63,305 bases of DNA, taken from contig JAWXTT010000002.1 in the NCBI GenBank assembly GCA_044433325.1, positions 1 to 63,305 on the forward strand, given 5' to 3'. The stretch is from HGM05232 sp044433325 (GTDB lineage: Bacteria > Bacteroidota > Bacteroidia > Bacteroidales > Muribaculaceae). Below are positions 8,020-17,372 of the stretch, piece by piece; position 1 is the first letter of the stretch; each line of letters starts with the position of its first letter. The notes beneath the pieces were generated by a model, which was given only the letters and a program-made list of their open reading frames with translations, had not been told where the DNA came from and searched no databases. The translations under genes were made by a program, and so were the position numbers.

Positions 8020-9132
8020 TCATCTATTAGATAAGTTTATGATTGTTAGTTCACTTTCAGTTCCTAATCGCATAGGTGGACCAAATGTTCCTGCGCCTTG
8101 TGAAACGTATATCTGCATATTATCATCATACTTATATAACCCCTTGTTATACTCAAACATCCATCCAGCTACAATAGTTGCTGGGAAAAGTTGTCCTGCA
8201 TGTGTATGCCCTGCAAGATATAGGTTTATGCCATTCTCCGCTGCATACTCTGCTCCTACTGGGTTATGATGTAGTAGTATCGAGGCGCGATTTTTATCTA
8301 TATCAATAGTTGGAAATATGCTCTGTATGGTGTTTTCGTTATGTGAACCGTGAGGATTGAATGTTTCGTTGTCAGCTATTAGATAGTCAAGTCCTATGAT
8401 TTGCAGTCCATTTAGATCTGTTTTTTCATTCTCTAAAACTATAATTCCATTTTTGGTAAGTAGCTCTTTTATCTCACGGCTACCTGAATAACCATCATGA
8501 TTACCCTCAGAGAAATATATAGGTATATTTAGGTCTAAGAATGGTTTAACGATATCGTTATTAAATCTTACCCTTCCATCAAACATATCACCTGTTATTA
8601 CTACTGCATCTACACTCTCCTTTTTGATTAAATTAGCTAGTTTTGCAGCACTCTTTTCACCCCAAAAGTGTCCAAAGTGAGTATCGCTAAGGTGAGCAAT
8701 TCGCATAGGTTCTACTAAGTTAGGTAGAGATATGTCAACGTGATACACTTTTGTATTATTGGCGTTCCAAAGTGAGTATAGTGTGACAATAACCGTTAGA
8801 GTAAGTGCAATATAACCAAACATAAGTGGCTGAATCTTCACAAAAAGATTCACCAAGTCTAGCAACAGTACTATGCAAACCGCAAACATCAATGCGCCAA
8901 TAGCTATATTTGTAATATTACTAACGATATGACTTAGTGTTGAGGTGTAATTCCCATTCATTATTACCATCATAGCTACGAATGAGCCAACAGTTATAGT
9001 TCCAACTACCAGAAGCGTTATTAATCTACTAATACCAAATGCCCATGCTATACGTGTTGATAGATAGTAAATGGCAAATACCATTACAGCAAGTATCAAA
9101 ATAGGAAGGCTATACATTAAAAATGTTCTCAT
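8020..9132 (-). CDS. Membrane-anchored metallophosphoesterase
   Basis: A calcineurin-like phosphoesterase with an N-terminal membrane domain, 370 residues from the ATG at 9132. Four hydrophobic helices occupy about residues 1-130. The catalytic domain has HLSDTHFGHFWG, VVITGDMFDGR, YFSEGNHDGYSG and YLAGHTHAGQ, the full set of metal-binding motifs. The domain resembles YkuE/YaeI-type enzymes; the substrate is unknown and may be a lipid phosphate. A further in-frame start at 9198 exists, but a -7 element TACCTTTG (minus, 9196-9203) overlaps it, so transcription should begin inside that extension. Its 3' end faces the antirepressor relic. Confidence 0.9.
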   Translation of the reverse strand: MRTFLMYSLPILILAVMVFAIYYLSTRIAWAFGISRLITLLVVGTITVGSFVAMMVIMNGNYTSTLSHIVSNITNIAIGALMFAVCIVLLLDLVNLFVKIQPLMFGYIALTLTVIVTLYSLWNANNTKVYHVDISLPNLVEPMRIAHLSDTHFGHFWGEKSAAKLANLIKKESVDAVVITGDMFDGRVRFNNDIVKPFLDLNIPIYFSEGNHDGYSGSREIKELLTKNGIIVLENEKTDLNGLQIIGLDYLIADNETFNPHGSHNENTIQSIFPTIDIDKNRASILLHHNPVGAEYAAENGINLYLAGHTHAGQLFPATIVAGWMFEYNKGLYKYDDNMQIYVSQGAGTFGPPMRLGTESELTIINLSNR

Positions 9133-9195
9133 ATTTATTAAATTTTTCTTTGAGGTTGATAATTCGGTACAATGCGCAGCATTATTCTCTAAACG

Positions 9196-9203
9196 CAAAG
9201 GTA
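9196..9203 (-). promoter_or_regulatory. -7 element of the metallophosphoesterase gene
   Basis: TACCTTTG on the minus strand. It overlaps the alternative upstream start at 9198 and so favours the ATG at 9132. No convincing -33 element is seen at the right distance. Confidence 0.45.
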
Positions 9204-9308
9204 TAAAAATTAATGCAATAGTGAAATATTGAACCAGAAATCACTATCATTCAATATATAAACAACATTCACATATAAATTGCTTAAAAGAAACTCCAGA
9301 GAGTTATG

Positions 9309-9345
9309 TTAAAGATTGATGAAACAGTTTCTTTTCTCCCATTTA
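9309..9345. repeat. Fragment of repeat family B
   Basis: TTAAAGATTGATGAAACAGT followed by TTCTTTTCTCCCATTT. The first half recurs at 54643-54662 and the second half (TTTCTCCCATTT) inside the complete family B element at 28302-28387. No ends are preserved. The interval 9133-9648 otherwise holds only promoters and a short family A element. Confidence 0.55.
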
Positions 9346-9410
9346 TTGACGAGTGACGTAATATGCTTATTGGCGGATTTGGAAAGCGGTATGGTAACTA
9401 TTTCTCTATA

Positions 9411-9454
9411 GGGGACTTCTAATAATCGAATAAAACCAATTATTAGAAGTCCCC
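9411..9454 (-). mobile_element. Short family A element (44 bp)
   Basis: A perfect 16-bp inverted repeat (GGGGACTTCTAATAAT) with a 12-base loop, flanked by TATA duplications (9407-9410, 9455-9458). On the minus strand it equals the first 36 bases of the 161-bp element joined to its last 10, so it is an internal-deletion form. It lies between two divergent promoters. Confidence 0.85.
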
Positions 9455-9581
9455 TATATTAAATGCCATCTTATGTGGACGGAAAACGCCGCAACATATT
9501 TCTGAGGGTGTTGGTGCTTAGATGATATGTAAAAAACTATAATATATGCTCTTGGAAGGTGTGTCTTAGGGGCGTATCAGC

Positions 9582-9610
9582 TTGATAATAAAAAACTTTT
9601 TGTATATTTG
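9582..9610 (+). promoter_or_regulatory. Promoter of the DUF2723 gene
   Basis: TTG at 9582-9584, an 18-base spacer and TATATTTG at 9603-9610, giving a leader of about 32 bases before the ATG at 9649. Confidence 0.65.
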
Positions 9611-9648
9611 CGGAGTTTAAAACGTGTGTAATTAGAAATTTATTAAAT

Positions 9649-12600
9649 ATGAATAATAGATATAAGGTAATTAATAACTCGTTGGGGTGGTTGATGTTTT
9701 TGGTAGCAGCTGTTACCTATATGTTAACGTTAGAGCCTACAACCAGTTTCTGGGATTGTGGTGAGTTTATTGCTCAAGGTTCTAAATTAGAGGTGGGACA
9801 CCCTCCAGGTAACCCTATATTTATGTTGGCGGCTAGGTTTTTTGTGAATTTTGCCCCAGATTCTTCATATTTTGCTTTAGCGGTAAACACAATGTCTGCT
9901 CTGCTTAGTGCGGCTACTATCTTATTGCTATTCTGGAGTATTACACATTTAGTTAAACGCTTAGTAGTCAAAGAGGATGGGTCTGAGATGAGTTTAGCTA
10001 AGATGTTAGTAATCTTCGGTAGTGGTGCCGTTGGTGCTTTAGCTTACACATGGAGTGATACTTTCTGGTATTCAGCAGTTGAGGGTGAGGTTTACGCCTT
10101 TTCATCCTTCTGTACAGCGTTAGTATTTTGGTTAATCCTTAAATGGGAGGTAGTAAGTGATAGGGCTGATTCAGACCGTTATCTGATACTAATAGCTTAT
10201 GTGCTAGGTATCTCTATTGCGGTTCACCTATTGAATCTGCTATGTATCCCTGCTATTGTTCTAGTATTCTATTATCGTAAATATGCTAATCCTACGGTTA
10301 AGGGTTCATTGATAGCATTGATGATATCATTTGTGATTATTGCATTGATACTTTATGGTTTAGTTCCAGGGTTTATTGAGGTTGCTCAAGTTGTCGAGCT
10401 ATTCTGTGTAAACACTCTTGGGATGCCATTTAATGCAGGTGTAATAGTTTATGCGTTGTTAGTGGTGGCTCTATTCGGATGGTCTATCTATGAGTTATAC
10501 ACTATGCGTAGTGCTATTAAAATTAAGGGAGTATTCTTTGTGAGTATCCTATCGTCAGGGATATTATTCTTTGGTGATGGTGTAATAATAGGGTTATGTT
10601 TGTTAGCTGCTCTTGGTGTGTATCTATTCTATTTCTGTAAGAGAGTACCTGTACGTGTATTTAATGTTATTATCATTAGTATGTTTGTGATATTTATTGG
10701 ATATTCATCTTATGCAGTGATATTGATACGTTCAAATGCTAAACCTCCGATGGATCAGAATTCACCTGATAATGTATTTGCTCTATCTAGCTACCTAAAT
10801 CGCGAGCAATATGGACAAACTCCACTATTCTATGGACAAACAATGAACTCAGGGGTGGTTTATCAAGAGGATGCAACTGTTGGTGTTGCTGTGCCAATTG
10901 TTGAACAGGGTAAAGCAATATATGCTAAGGATGTAAACTCTGAACAAGATAAATATATTATGACTGGTTATGAGGAGACATATATGTTAACTCCTGAACT
11001 AAATATGTTATTCCCTAGAATGTATAGCGGAACACACGCTCGTGAATATAATGAGTGGACTGGTATGAAGGGTAAGTATGTAACTTCTACGACAGATGTA
11101 GATAGGTTTGGAAATACTATCAAGACAGCCACTAAGGTTAAACCTACCTTTATGGAGAATATGCAATATTTCCTAGATTATCAGCTTAATTATATGTATT
11201 GGCGTTACTTTATGTGGAACTTTGCAGGTCGTCAAAATGATTTACAAGGTAATGGTGAGATTACTAAAGGCAACTGGATTACAGGTATTTCTGCTTTAGA
11301 TACTATGCGTTTAGGCAATCAATCTCTATTGCCTTCAGATTATGGTAGTGGAAATGCTGGACATAACAAATTCTATCTATTACCGCTAGTGTTAGGTATT
11401 ATAGGGTTGCTATGGCAGGCGTATGCAGGTAAACGTGGTATCGAGCAGTTTTGGGTCGTTTTCTTCCTATTCTTTATGACTGGATTAGCTATTGTACTAT
11501 ACTTGAATCAGACACCTGGACAACCGCGTGAGCGTGATTATGCTTATGCAGGTTCATTCTATGCCTTTGCCATTTGGATAGGTATGGGGGTTGCTGGATT
11601 ATGGAATCTTATAATTAGCTGGATGAGCAAAAAGAGCAAAAAGGATGAATCAGATAACACTATTTATGCTGCTATTGCAGTAGTTCTAGGATTAATAGTA
11701 CCATTCCAGATGGTTAGCCAAACATGGGATGACCATGACAGATCTGGCAGATATACGGCGCGTGATTTCGGTATGAACTATCTATCTAGTATTGGTGAGA
11801 ATGGTATAATCTTTACTAATGGTGATAACGATACATTCCCATTGTGGTATGCTCAGGAGGTAGAGGGATTCCGTACAGATGTGCGTGTAATTAATCTTAG
11901 CTACTTGACTACCGATTGGTATATCGACCAAATGCGTTACCCTGTGTATGAATCTGCTCCAATATCAATGTTAGCTGATAAGAGTACATTCGCATACACT
12001 GAGCGTCAAATGAATTATATGATTAGTCCAGATACGCTTAATGTAGTGCCTGTACTTGAATCATTGAAACAGTTATATTCAAAGGATGATTACAAGAACA
12101 ATTATTGGGGTCTTCCTGAGGTTAGATATACTAATATGGTTATACCAGTAGATGCAGATTCGGTAATAGCTAATGGTATCCTTAACGAGGATGATTATGA
12201 TTATATCAGTGATATTGAACTAAATATGCTCAAGGATAGATATACAGCTAGTGAGGGAGCTATGAGTGCTAGCAAGATAATGACTATGGATATTATTGGC
12301 TCAAATGCTGCTGATGGTTGGAAACGTCCTATCTATTTTGCTATGACTGTTCCTGAAAAGTATTACTTAGGATTAATGCCATATTTACGCTCGACAGGTA
12401 TGGCGTATGAGTTAGTTCCTATCAGAAATATGAATTATACTGATGGTGAATATGCTGTTAATACTGAGAAGATGTATGACAATGTAGTTAATAAATTCCG
12501 TTGGGGTGGGTTAGATACAGCTACTGCTGAAAACCCTATCTATCTGGATGAAACAGTTAACCGTATGGTTACAACTACACGTAGTACAATGAGTGATTTA

Positions 12601-13113
12601 GCTTATTACTTAGCATTTGAAGCGTTACAACTATTGGATGCTATCGAACCAGATGAGAATGGTAATTATAAGTTAAACCTTACTGCTGAGGAGTATGCTG
12701 ATGTTAAGGGTATGGCTGATGATAAGCTGGCTAAGGCGCGTGAGGTGTTAGCCTTAATGGAGAGCAACTTACCACGTGAAATATCTCCACTATCTGTACA
12801 GTTAGGTTATCGTATCGCTCAGATTTATCTTCTATTAGGTTCTATTGCTGAGAATGAAGAGGATATTGATAATGGATTGGCTCTGTTGAGAGATGAAATT
12901 TTACGATATGGTGAGTATGCACGTTTCTACCAATCACTATCACCAGTAATGTATAGTCGTATATCTAGCACAGATAGCTACATAGATCGTAGTTATATAC
13001 GTGGTTTATTACAACTATATAACCAAGAGGCTAGCGAGGATGAAACCGAAGCCCTATTAGAGGAGTTAGCAGTGAATGGTGTAAATGTAAATAGATTATT
13101 CTCTGGACAATAA
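9649..13113 (+). CDS. DUF2723 giant membrane protein, putative glycosyltransferase
   Basis: The 1154-residue product starts with a hydrophobic region of many helices (roughly residues 10-360, another block near 580-700) and ends in a long soluble domain. The N-terminal FWDCGEFIAQGSKLEVGHPP is the hallmark of DUF2723, a Bacteroidetes family with the general plan of lipid-linked-sugar protein glycosyltransferases (acidic first loop, multi-helix core). Some members are implicated in protein O-glycosylation; that role is inferred here. The downstream deacetylase starts nine bases after its stop, suggesting a shared transcript for envelope glycan work. The substrate cannot be read from the sequence. 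Confidence 0.88.
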   Translation: MNNRYKVINNSLGWLMFLVAAVTYMLTLEPTTSFWDCGEFIAQGSKLEVGHPPGNPIFMLAARFFVNFAPDSSYFALAVNTMSALLSAATILLLFWSITHLVKRLVVKEDGSEMSLAKMLVIFGSGAVGALAYTWSDTFWYSAVEGEVYAFSSFCTALVFWLILKWEVVSDRADSDRYLILIAYVLGISIAVHLLNLLCIPAIVLVFYYRKYANPTVKGSLIALMISFVIIALILYGLVPGFIEVAQVVELFCVNTLGMPFNAGVIVYALLVVALFGWSIYELYTMRSAIKIKGVFFVSILSSGILFFGDGVIIGLCLLAALGVYLFYFCKRVPVRVFNVIIISMFVIFIGYSSYAVILIRSNAKPPMDQNSPDNVFALSSYLNREQYGQTPLFYGQTMNSGVVYQEDATVGVAVPIVEQGKAIYAKDVNSEQDKYIMTGYEETYMLTPELNMLFPRMYSGTHAREYNEWTGMKGKYVTSTTDVDRFGNTIKTATKVKPTFMENMQYFLDYQLNYMYWRYFMWNFAGRQNDLQGNGEITKGNWITGISALDTMRLGNQSLLPSDYGSGNAGHNKFYLLPLVLGIIGLLWQAYAGKRGIEQFWVVFFLFFMTGLAIVLYLNQTPGQPRERDYAYAGSFYAFAIWIGMGVAGLWNLIISWMSKKSKKDESDNTIYAAIAVVLGLIVPFQMVSQTWDDHDRSGRYTARDFGMNYLSSIGENGIIFTNGDNDTFPLWYAQEVEGFRTDVRVINLSYLTTDWYIDQMRYPVYESAPISMLADKSTFAYTERQMNYMISPDTLNVVPVLESLKQLYSKDDYKNNYWGLPEVRYTNMVIPVDADSVIANGILNEDDYDYISDIELNMLKDRYTASEGAMSASKIMTMDIIGSNAADGWKRPIYFAMTVPEKYYLGLMPYLRSTGMAYELVPIRNMNYTDGEYAVNTEKMYDNVVNKFRWGGLDTATAENPIYLDETVNRMVTTTRSTMSDLAYYLAFEALQLLDAIEPDENGNYKLNLTAEEYADVKGMADDKLAKAREVLALMESNLPREISPLSVQLGYRIAQIYLLLGSIAENEEDIDNGLALLRDEILRYGEYARFYQSLSPVMYSRISSTDSYIDRSYIRGLLQLYNQEASEDETEALLEELAVNGVNVNRLFSGQ

Positions 13114-13122
13114 CGGATTAGG

Positions 13123-13758
13123 TTGAAAACTTTTAAGAAATTAATAGAGCGTCCTCCTCGTATTTATAGAATGCTTTTTCCTGAAGCTATATGGCGGATT
13201 AGGAGTAAGAAGGGGCGTACCGTTTATTTAACATTTGATGATGGACCTATCCCAAGTATAACACCGTGGGTATTAGATTTATTAGATAAATATGGGATAA
13301 AGGGTACTTTCTTCTGTGTAGGGGATAATGTAAAGCGATACCCTGAAATTTATGCCGATATAGTGCGTCGAGGTCATAGTGTAGGAAATCACACAATGAA
13401 TCATTTGCAGGGGGTGAGGGTATCGACTGAGCGTTACCTAGATAATATTGCTGAAGCGGCGAAATTGATAGATTCTCACCTATATCGTCCTCCACATGGG
13501 TTATTGCGCTCACGTCAAGCTAGGAAGATTAAGGAGCATTTCCAGATAATAATGTACGATTTAGTTACTCGTGATTATAGTCGAAATCTTAATGGTGAGC
13601 AGGTATTTGATAATATTAAACACTATACGCGTGATGGTTCAATAATAGTATTTCATGACTCATTAAAGGCTGAGAATAATCTCAGATATGCCTTACCGCG
13701 TGCAATAGAATGGTTACAAGATAATGGCTATAAAATTAAACCAATCGGGATGTATTGA
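13123..13758 (+). CDS. Polysaccharide deacetylase (NodB/CE4 family)
   Basis: A metal-dependent N-deacetylase fold acting on amino-sugar polymers such as peptidoglycan or exopolysaccharide. The 211-residue product contains TFDDGP (catalytic Asp plus metal Asp), HTMNH (metal His pair), RPPHG and VFHDS, the CE4 motifs in order. No signal peptide or clear membrane anchor is seen, so cellular location is uncertain. The best start is a TTG at 13123, nine bases after the DUF2723 stop; no ATG exists before the catalytic domain, and the MLFPEA methionine 17 codons in is an alternative. queG overlaps its 3' end by 35 bases. Confidence 0.92.
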   Translation: MKTFKKLIERPPRIYRMLFPEAIWRIRSKKGRTVYLTFDDGPIPSITPWVLDLLDKYGIKGTFFCVGDNVKRYPEIYADIVRRGHSVGNHTMNHLQGVRVSTERYLDNIAEAAKLIDSHLYRPPHGLLRSRQARKIKEHFQIIMYDLVTRDYSRNLNGEQVFDNIKHYTRDGSIIVFHDSLKAENNLRYALPRAIEWLQDNGYKIKPIGMY

Positions 13759-14677
13759 TTTAGCTAAGGAGCAGATACGTGAGTATGCTCTTTCGCTAGG
13801 TTTTACTGCGTGCGGTTTTGCCATTGCCCAGCCTATCCCTGAACATATTTTCCAAGAGTATCAACGATGGATTAACGCAGGCAATCATGGTGATATGCAC
13901 TATATGCAGAACTACCCCGAGATACGACGCGACCCACGACTATTAATGGAGGGGGCAAAGTCAATTATCACCTTAGCGTTAAACTATTATCCTAAAGAGT
14001 TTCAGTCAGAGGGCTTGCCCCAAATAGCATATTACGCTTATGGAGCAGATTACCATGATGTAATGCGTAGCAAGTTAAAACAGCTAGGTGCATATATAAA
14101 TGAGCATTTCGGTGGCGCGTTCCGTCCATGCGTTGACACCGCTCCAATCGTTGAGCGTTATTGGGCAGTACAGTCAGGGTTAGGATTTGTAGGGGTTAAT
14201 CGTTTATTGATTATCCCTAATCAAGGTTCATATTATTTTCTAGGGGAGTTAATAACTGATTTAGAGTTGGAGGCTGATGTTGCATGCGGCGATAGCTGTG
14301 CTGATTGCAACTTATGTATAAGTTCATGCCCAGTAGGAGCATTGAGTAGAGAAGGGGGCTTAGATGCGACCAAATGCTTATCAGCAATGACCATTGAATA
14401 TAAAGGGGATGAACTCCCTGTTGAGATAGCTGAAAAGCTAGGCAATAGAGTTTATGGTTGTGATAGGTGTCAAATGGTGTGTCCGCATAACCACGATGCC
14501 GAGCCTACCACCATAAAAGAATTTACCCCATCAGCTGAGCTTTTACAACTCAACGCTGATAGGATAAATAGTTTAACCGAAACAGAGTTCCGACAAATAT
14601 TCTCTCGAAGCGCGATTAAACGGATTAAACTCGCAGGCTTGCAACGCAATCTACGAGCAGGAAAAAATACCGATTAA
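13724..14677 (+). CDS. queG: Epoxyqueuosine reductase
   Basis: Catalyses the last step of queuosine synthesis, epoxyqueuosine to queuosine in tRNA, using cobalamin and two [4Fe-4S] clusters. The 317-residue product has the family N-terminus (LGFTACGFA), an R-R-D-P-R-L-L segment, and two cluster motifs: CADCNLCISSCP and CDRCQMVCPHN, with an isolated Cys between (DATKCLSAM). The only ATG in frame lies inside the preceding gene, giving a 35-base overlap and about 13 residues more than usual at the N-terminus. The stop overlaps the stop of the convergent aminotransferase gene by four bases. Confidence 0.95.
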   Translation: MAIKLNQSGCIDLAKEQIREYALSLGFTACGFAIAQPIPEHIFQEYQRWINAGNHGDMHYMQNYPEIRRDPRLLMEGAKSIITLALNYYPKEFQSEGLPQIAYYAYGADYHDVMRSKLKQLGAYINEHFGGAFRPCVDTAPIVERYWAVQSGLGFVGVNRLLIIPNQGSYYFLGELITDLELEADVACGDSCADCNLCISSCPVGALSREGGLDATKCLSAMTIEYKGDELPVEIAEKLGNRVYGCDRCQMVCPHNHDAEPTTIKEFTPSAELLQLNADRINSLTETEFRQIFSRSAIKRIKLAGLQRNLRAGKNTD

Positions 14678-15987
14678 ATGGCGAAATTCTCATTAAATAG
14701 TTTAAGTCGTTCCTCCATTAGTTCATATTGGTTATCCTTGATAAAAGATGTGCAGGCGCGGATACCCTCTTGCTCACTACCTGTAGTTGCTAATGATATT
14801 GCACTAACCCCGTAATAGATTAGATTCTCCATCAACTCACCACCTGTCATCCCATTATATCCTATTGTAAAGTAGAACCCATTTGCTACTGGCTGATCCA
14901 TATCTTTGTCATAAACAATATGGAATCCATTACGTAGGAATATATCTTTCAAACGTTCAGCACGACGACCATACTCCTTAACATCTTCAAGAAAACAGAA
15001 CTCACCATCGCTAGCCGCTTTAAACATTGCAGCAATTGCATATTGTGCTGAGTGGCTTACCCCTGATGATATTGCATACAAGGCTCGATGAATAAATGCA
15101 CTACCAAAGGTGCATGCACCATAACGAGCTGTTAATCCATCATATTTGCGATGGTATAGTTTGTCTGAAATAGCCACTACACCTATGCGTTGCCCTGCAT
15201 AACTAAATGCTTTAGAGCCAGATATTAATAGCATATAATTATCAGTATATTTAGCTACTGATGGTTGGAATGGAGCAACAAATGGCTCACCTAGCTCCTT
15301 GCGGAAATCCATTGCAAAGTATGCTAAATCCTCTAATACGATAGTGTCATATTTATTAGCCAATGTTCCAATAGTGCGTAATTCGCTATCATTTAAACAT
15401 ATCCATGATGGATTGTTAGGGTTTGAGTAGATAATTGCCGCTATATTTCCTTCGGCTAAGAAACCTTCTAGTTTAGCCTCTAGCTTATCACCACGATAGT
15501 CATATACATCAAACGATGCAAATTTATATCCTAAAACTGTAATCTGTTGTTTCTGTACTGGGAAACCAGGATCAATAAATAGGATTGTATCCTTCTCAGG
15601 AGTGCATTGACCACATACCAAGAAAGATGTAAATGTACCCTGCATAGATCCAACCACAGGCACACAACCCTCAGGTTTTATATCTATATCTATAAATGCT
15701 TTAACGAAACGGCTAGCCTCACTCTTTAACGATGGTAAACCATCGATAGATGGGTAGATAGATGCAACACCATTTTGTAAAGCTTCAATTTCAGCCTTTA
15801 CACCAACTTCAGCAGCAGGAAGTCCAGGGACACCCATCTCCATATGTACAAATTCAGTACCAGTTGTTTTCTCTAATTTGTTAGCAATAGCCACCACCTC
15901 ACGGATAGTTGCCTTACCAAAATCACTAATATTCATCTCAGCAATAGCCTCTTTAACAATAGCTGCTTCAATAGGAGTTTTTTTCAT
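14674..15987 (-). CDS. PLP-dependent class I/II aminotransferase
   Basis: A fold-type I aminotransferase of 437 residues. Seen are the SNPNNPSWICL segment that contacts the cofactor, the acidic LEDLAYFAMDF segment, and the Schiff-base lysine in SGSKAFSYAGQRIG. Homologues are common in Bacteroidales and are usually annotated as general amino-acid aminotransferases; the substrate cannot be assigned. A likely -7 element, TACTTTTG, lies on the minus strand at 16025-16032. The gene is monocistronic by context and its 3' end overlaps queG. Confidence 0.9.
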   Translation of the reverse strand: MKKTPIEAAIVKEAIAEMNISDFGKATIREVVAIANKLEKTTGTEFVHMEMGVPGLPAAEVGVKAEIEALQNGVASIYPSIDGLPSLKSEASRFVKAFIDIDIKPEGCVPVVGSMQGTFTSFLVCGQCTPEKDTILFIDPGFPVQKQQITVLGYKFASFDVYDYRGDKLEAKLEGFLAEGNIAAIIYSNPNNPSWICLNDSELRTIGTLANKYDTIVLEDLAYFAMDFRKELGEPFVAPFQPSVAKYTDNYMLLISGSKAFSYAGQRIGVVAISDKLYHRKYDGLTARYGACTFGSAFIHRALYAISSGVSHSAQYAIAAMFKAASDGEFCFLEDVKEYGRRAERLKDIFLRNGFHIVYDKDMDQPVANGFYFTIGYNGMTGGELMENLIYYGVSAISLATTGSEQEGIRACTSFIKDNQYELMEERLKLFNENFAI

Positions 15988-16024
15988 TATATTATATATT
16001 TAATTATTTGACGATTAACAGTTA

Positions 16025-16032
16025 CAAAAGTA
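16025..16032 (-). promoter_or_regulatory. -7 element of the aminotransferase gene
   Basis: TACTTTTG on the minus strand, 38 bases upstream of the ATG at 15987. A TTG lies 22 bases further upstream, slightly too far for a consensus spacer. Confidence 0.45.
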
Positions 16033-16124
16033 AGAATAATATCCTATAAACTATCAACCATTGTTGATTTAAATTACACTTTACGTATGCTCCAAACAGA
16101 CCATACTTATATGGAATATCTAAC

Positions 16125-16168
16125 GGGGACTTCTAATAATCGAATAAAATCAATTATAAGAAGTCCCC
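16125..16168 (-). mobile_element. Short family A element (44 bp)
   Basis: Ends GGGGACTTCTAATAAT and ATTATAAGAAGTCCCC with a 12-base loop, the same internal-deletion form as at 9411. The flanks (TAAC, TTAA) do not form a clean 4-bp duplication, so it may be older. The following bases to about 16217 (AAAATCTTATCTTAAATATT onward, ending TTTTTAGAATTTCCC) look like a decayed family B element. Confidence 0.8.
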
Positions 16169-16226
16169 TTAAAATCTTATCTTAAATATTGATAAATCAC
16201 TTTTTAGAATTTCCCTAATTAAAGTT

Positions 16227-16583
16227 TTAGTCTATCTCCTCAAACTGTGCGTCAGAAATTTGACTCTCCTCTTTAGTTCTTTTTGAACTATTTTGCTTTG
16301 AGTGATCTACTGGGATAGACTCTTCGGTAGGAATTTCTTCAAAATCGACATATTCACCATCTGATTGGCTAAATTGTTTGCGACGTTGTTGATGCTGTTG
16401 TTGACTATTTCCACGATAGTAACCACCACCACGTGTGTCACTATTTGCTCCTGTCTGTGATTGCTGATTATATTGCTTTTTTATTTTGTGCGTGGCACTA
16501 AATACGGCTATTAATATGCGTATTATTGGCAATACAATAAATATAAATAGTATGAATAATATAAATGAAACGAATGCACCCAT
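16227..16583 (-). CDS. DUF4834 family small membrane protein
   Basis: 118 residues with one long N-terminal membrane segment (about residues 4-28, FILFILFIFIVLPIIRILIA) followed by a polar, glutamine- and serine-rich cytoplasmic or periplasmic tail ending in acidic repeats (YVDFEEIP, DAQFEEID). This matches the DUF4834 family found in Bacteroidetes; function unknown. It is the third gene on the psd-pssA strand, 62 bases after pssA, so it may be co-transcribed with the phospholipid genes. Confidence 0.75.
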   Translation of the reverse strand: MGAFVSFILFILFIFIVLPIIRILIAVFSATHKIKKQYNQQSQTGANSDTRGGGYYRGNSQQQHQQRRKQFSQSDGEYVDFEEIPTEESIPVDHSKQNSSKRTKEESQISDAQFEEID

Positions 16584-16645
16584 AACTTATAAAATATTTG
16601 GTTATTGACTCAAGAGGTTACCACCACCACCTGATTTTTTATATA

Positions 16646-17371
16646 TTATAACTCCTCAACCTCATCAGTTGTTTTGCTTAGGAGTGAAAGCATTATATAA
16701 AACACGATAGTCCACGCTAGTCCTGATATCTGATATGAAACTATAAATAGTAATCCTGCAAATAACAGCGCGTAACGTTTAATATTTGGGACAAATGATA
16801 AGTTTTTAAATTTTAATGAGAACATACGCAATGGAGCGACCATTAATAGTGAGAATATTACTATTAATACACTGGTCATAATATCACCGAAATAGAAGTC
16901 TTGACGATGAAACCATGCGCATAGACCTATCCAAAATAGTGCGTTAGCTGGAATTGGTAGCCCTATAAAGACCGAGGCTTGGCGTTCGTCAACATTGAAA
17001 CGTGCCAACCTTAACGCGCCAAAAACTGCTAGTAGCAATGCTACGTAATGCATAAATCCATCAGGTGAGTAGCTTAACATTGTATTATAAACTAGTAATG
17101 CTGGTGCTAACCCGAAACTGATTAGGTCTGCTAGGGAATCTAATTCTTTGCCTACTTCTGAATAAGCATTTAATAGGCGTGCCGCACATCCATCCATAAA
17201 ATCGAATACTGCCGCTATTGCTATTAACATATAGACTATTTCATATCCTTTGAATATCCCGAAATCTTCGTTGTATTGGAATGAAAACACTACGGCTAAA
17301 CACCCTGACAGGAGATTTAGACACGTAATCATATTAGGAATACTCTTTTTTATTGTTTGCAGAAAGTTCAT
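16646..17371 (-). CDS. pssA: CDP-diacylglycerol-serine O-phosphatidyltransferase
   Basis: Makes phosphatidylserine from CDP-diacylglycerol and serine in the inner membrane. The 241-residue product is largely hydrophobic (about eight helices) and carries the CDP-alcohol phosphotransferase signature as D-G-x2-A-R-x8-G-x3-D-x3-D within DFMDGCAARLLNAYSEVG and the adjoining ELDSLAD. The ATG begins one base after the psd stop on the same strand, a tight operon. Together the two enzymes make phosphatidylethanolamine. Confidence 0.95.
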   Translation of the reverse strand: MNFLQTIKKSIPNMITCLNLLSGCLAVVFSFQYNEDFGIFKGYEIVYMLIAIAAVFDFMDGCAARLLNAYSEVGKELDSLADLISFGLAPALLVYNTMLSYSPDGFMHYVALLLAVFGALRLARFNVDERQASVFIGLPIPANALFWIGLCAWFHRQDFYFGDIMTSVLIVIFSLLMVAPLRMFSLKFKNLSFVPNIKRYALLFAGLLFIVSYQISGLAWTIVFYIMLSLLSKTTDEVEEL

Positions 17372-17372
17372 T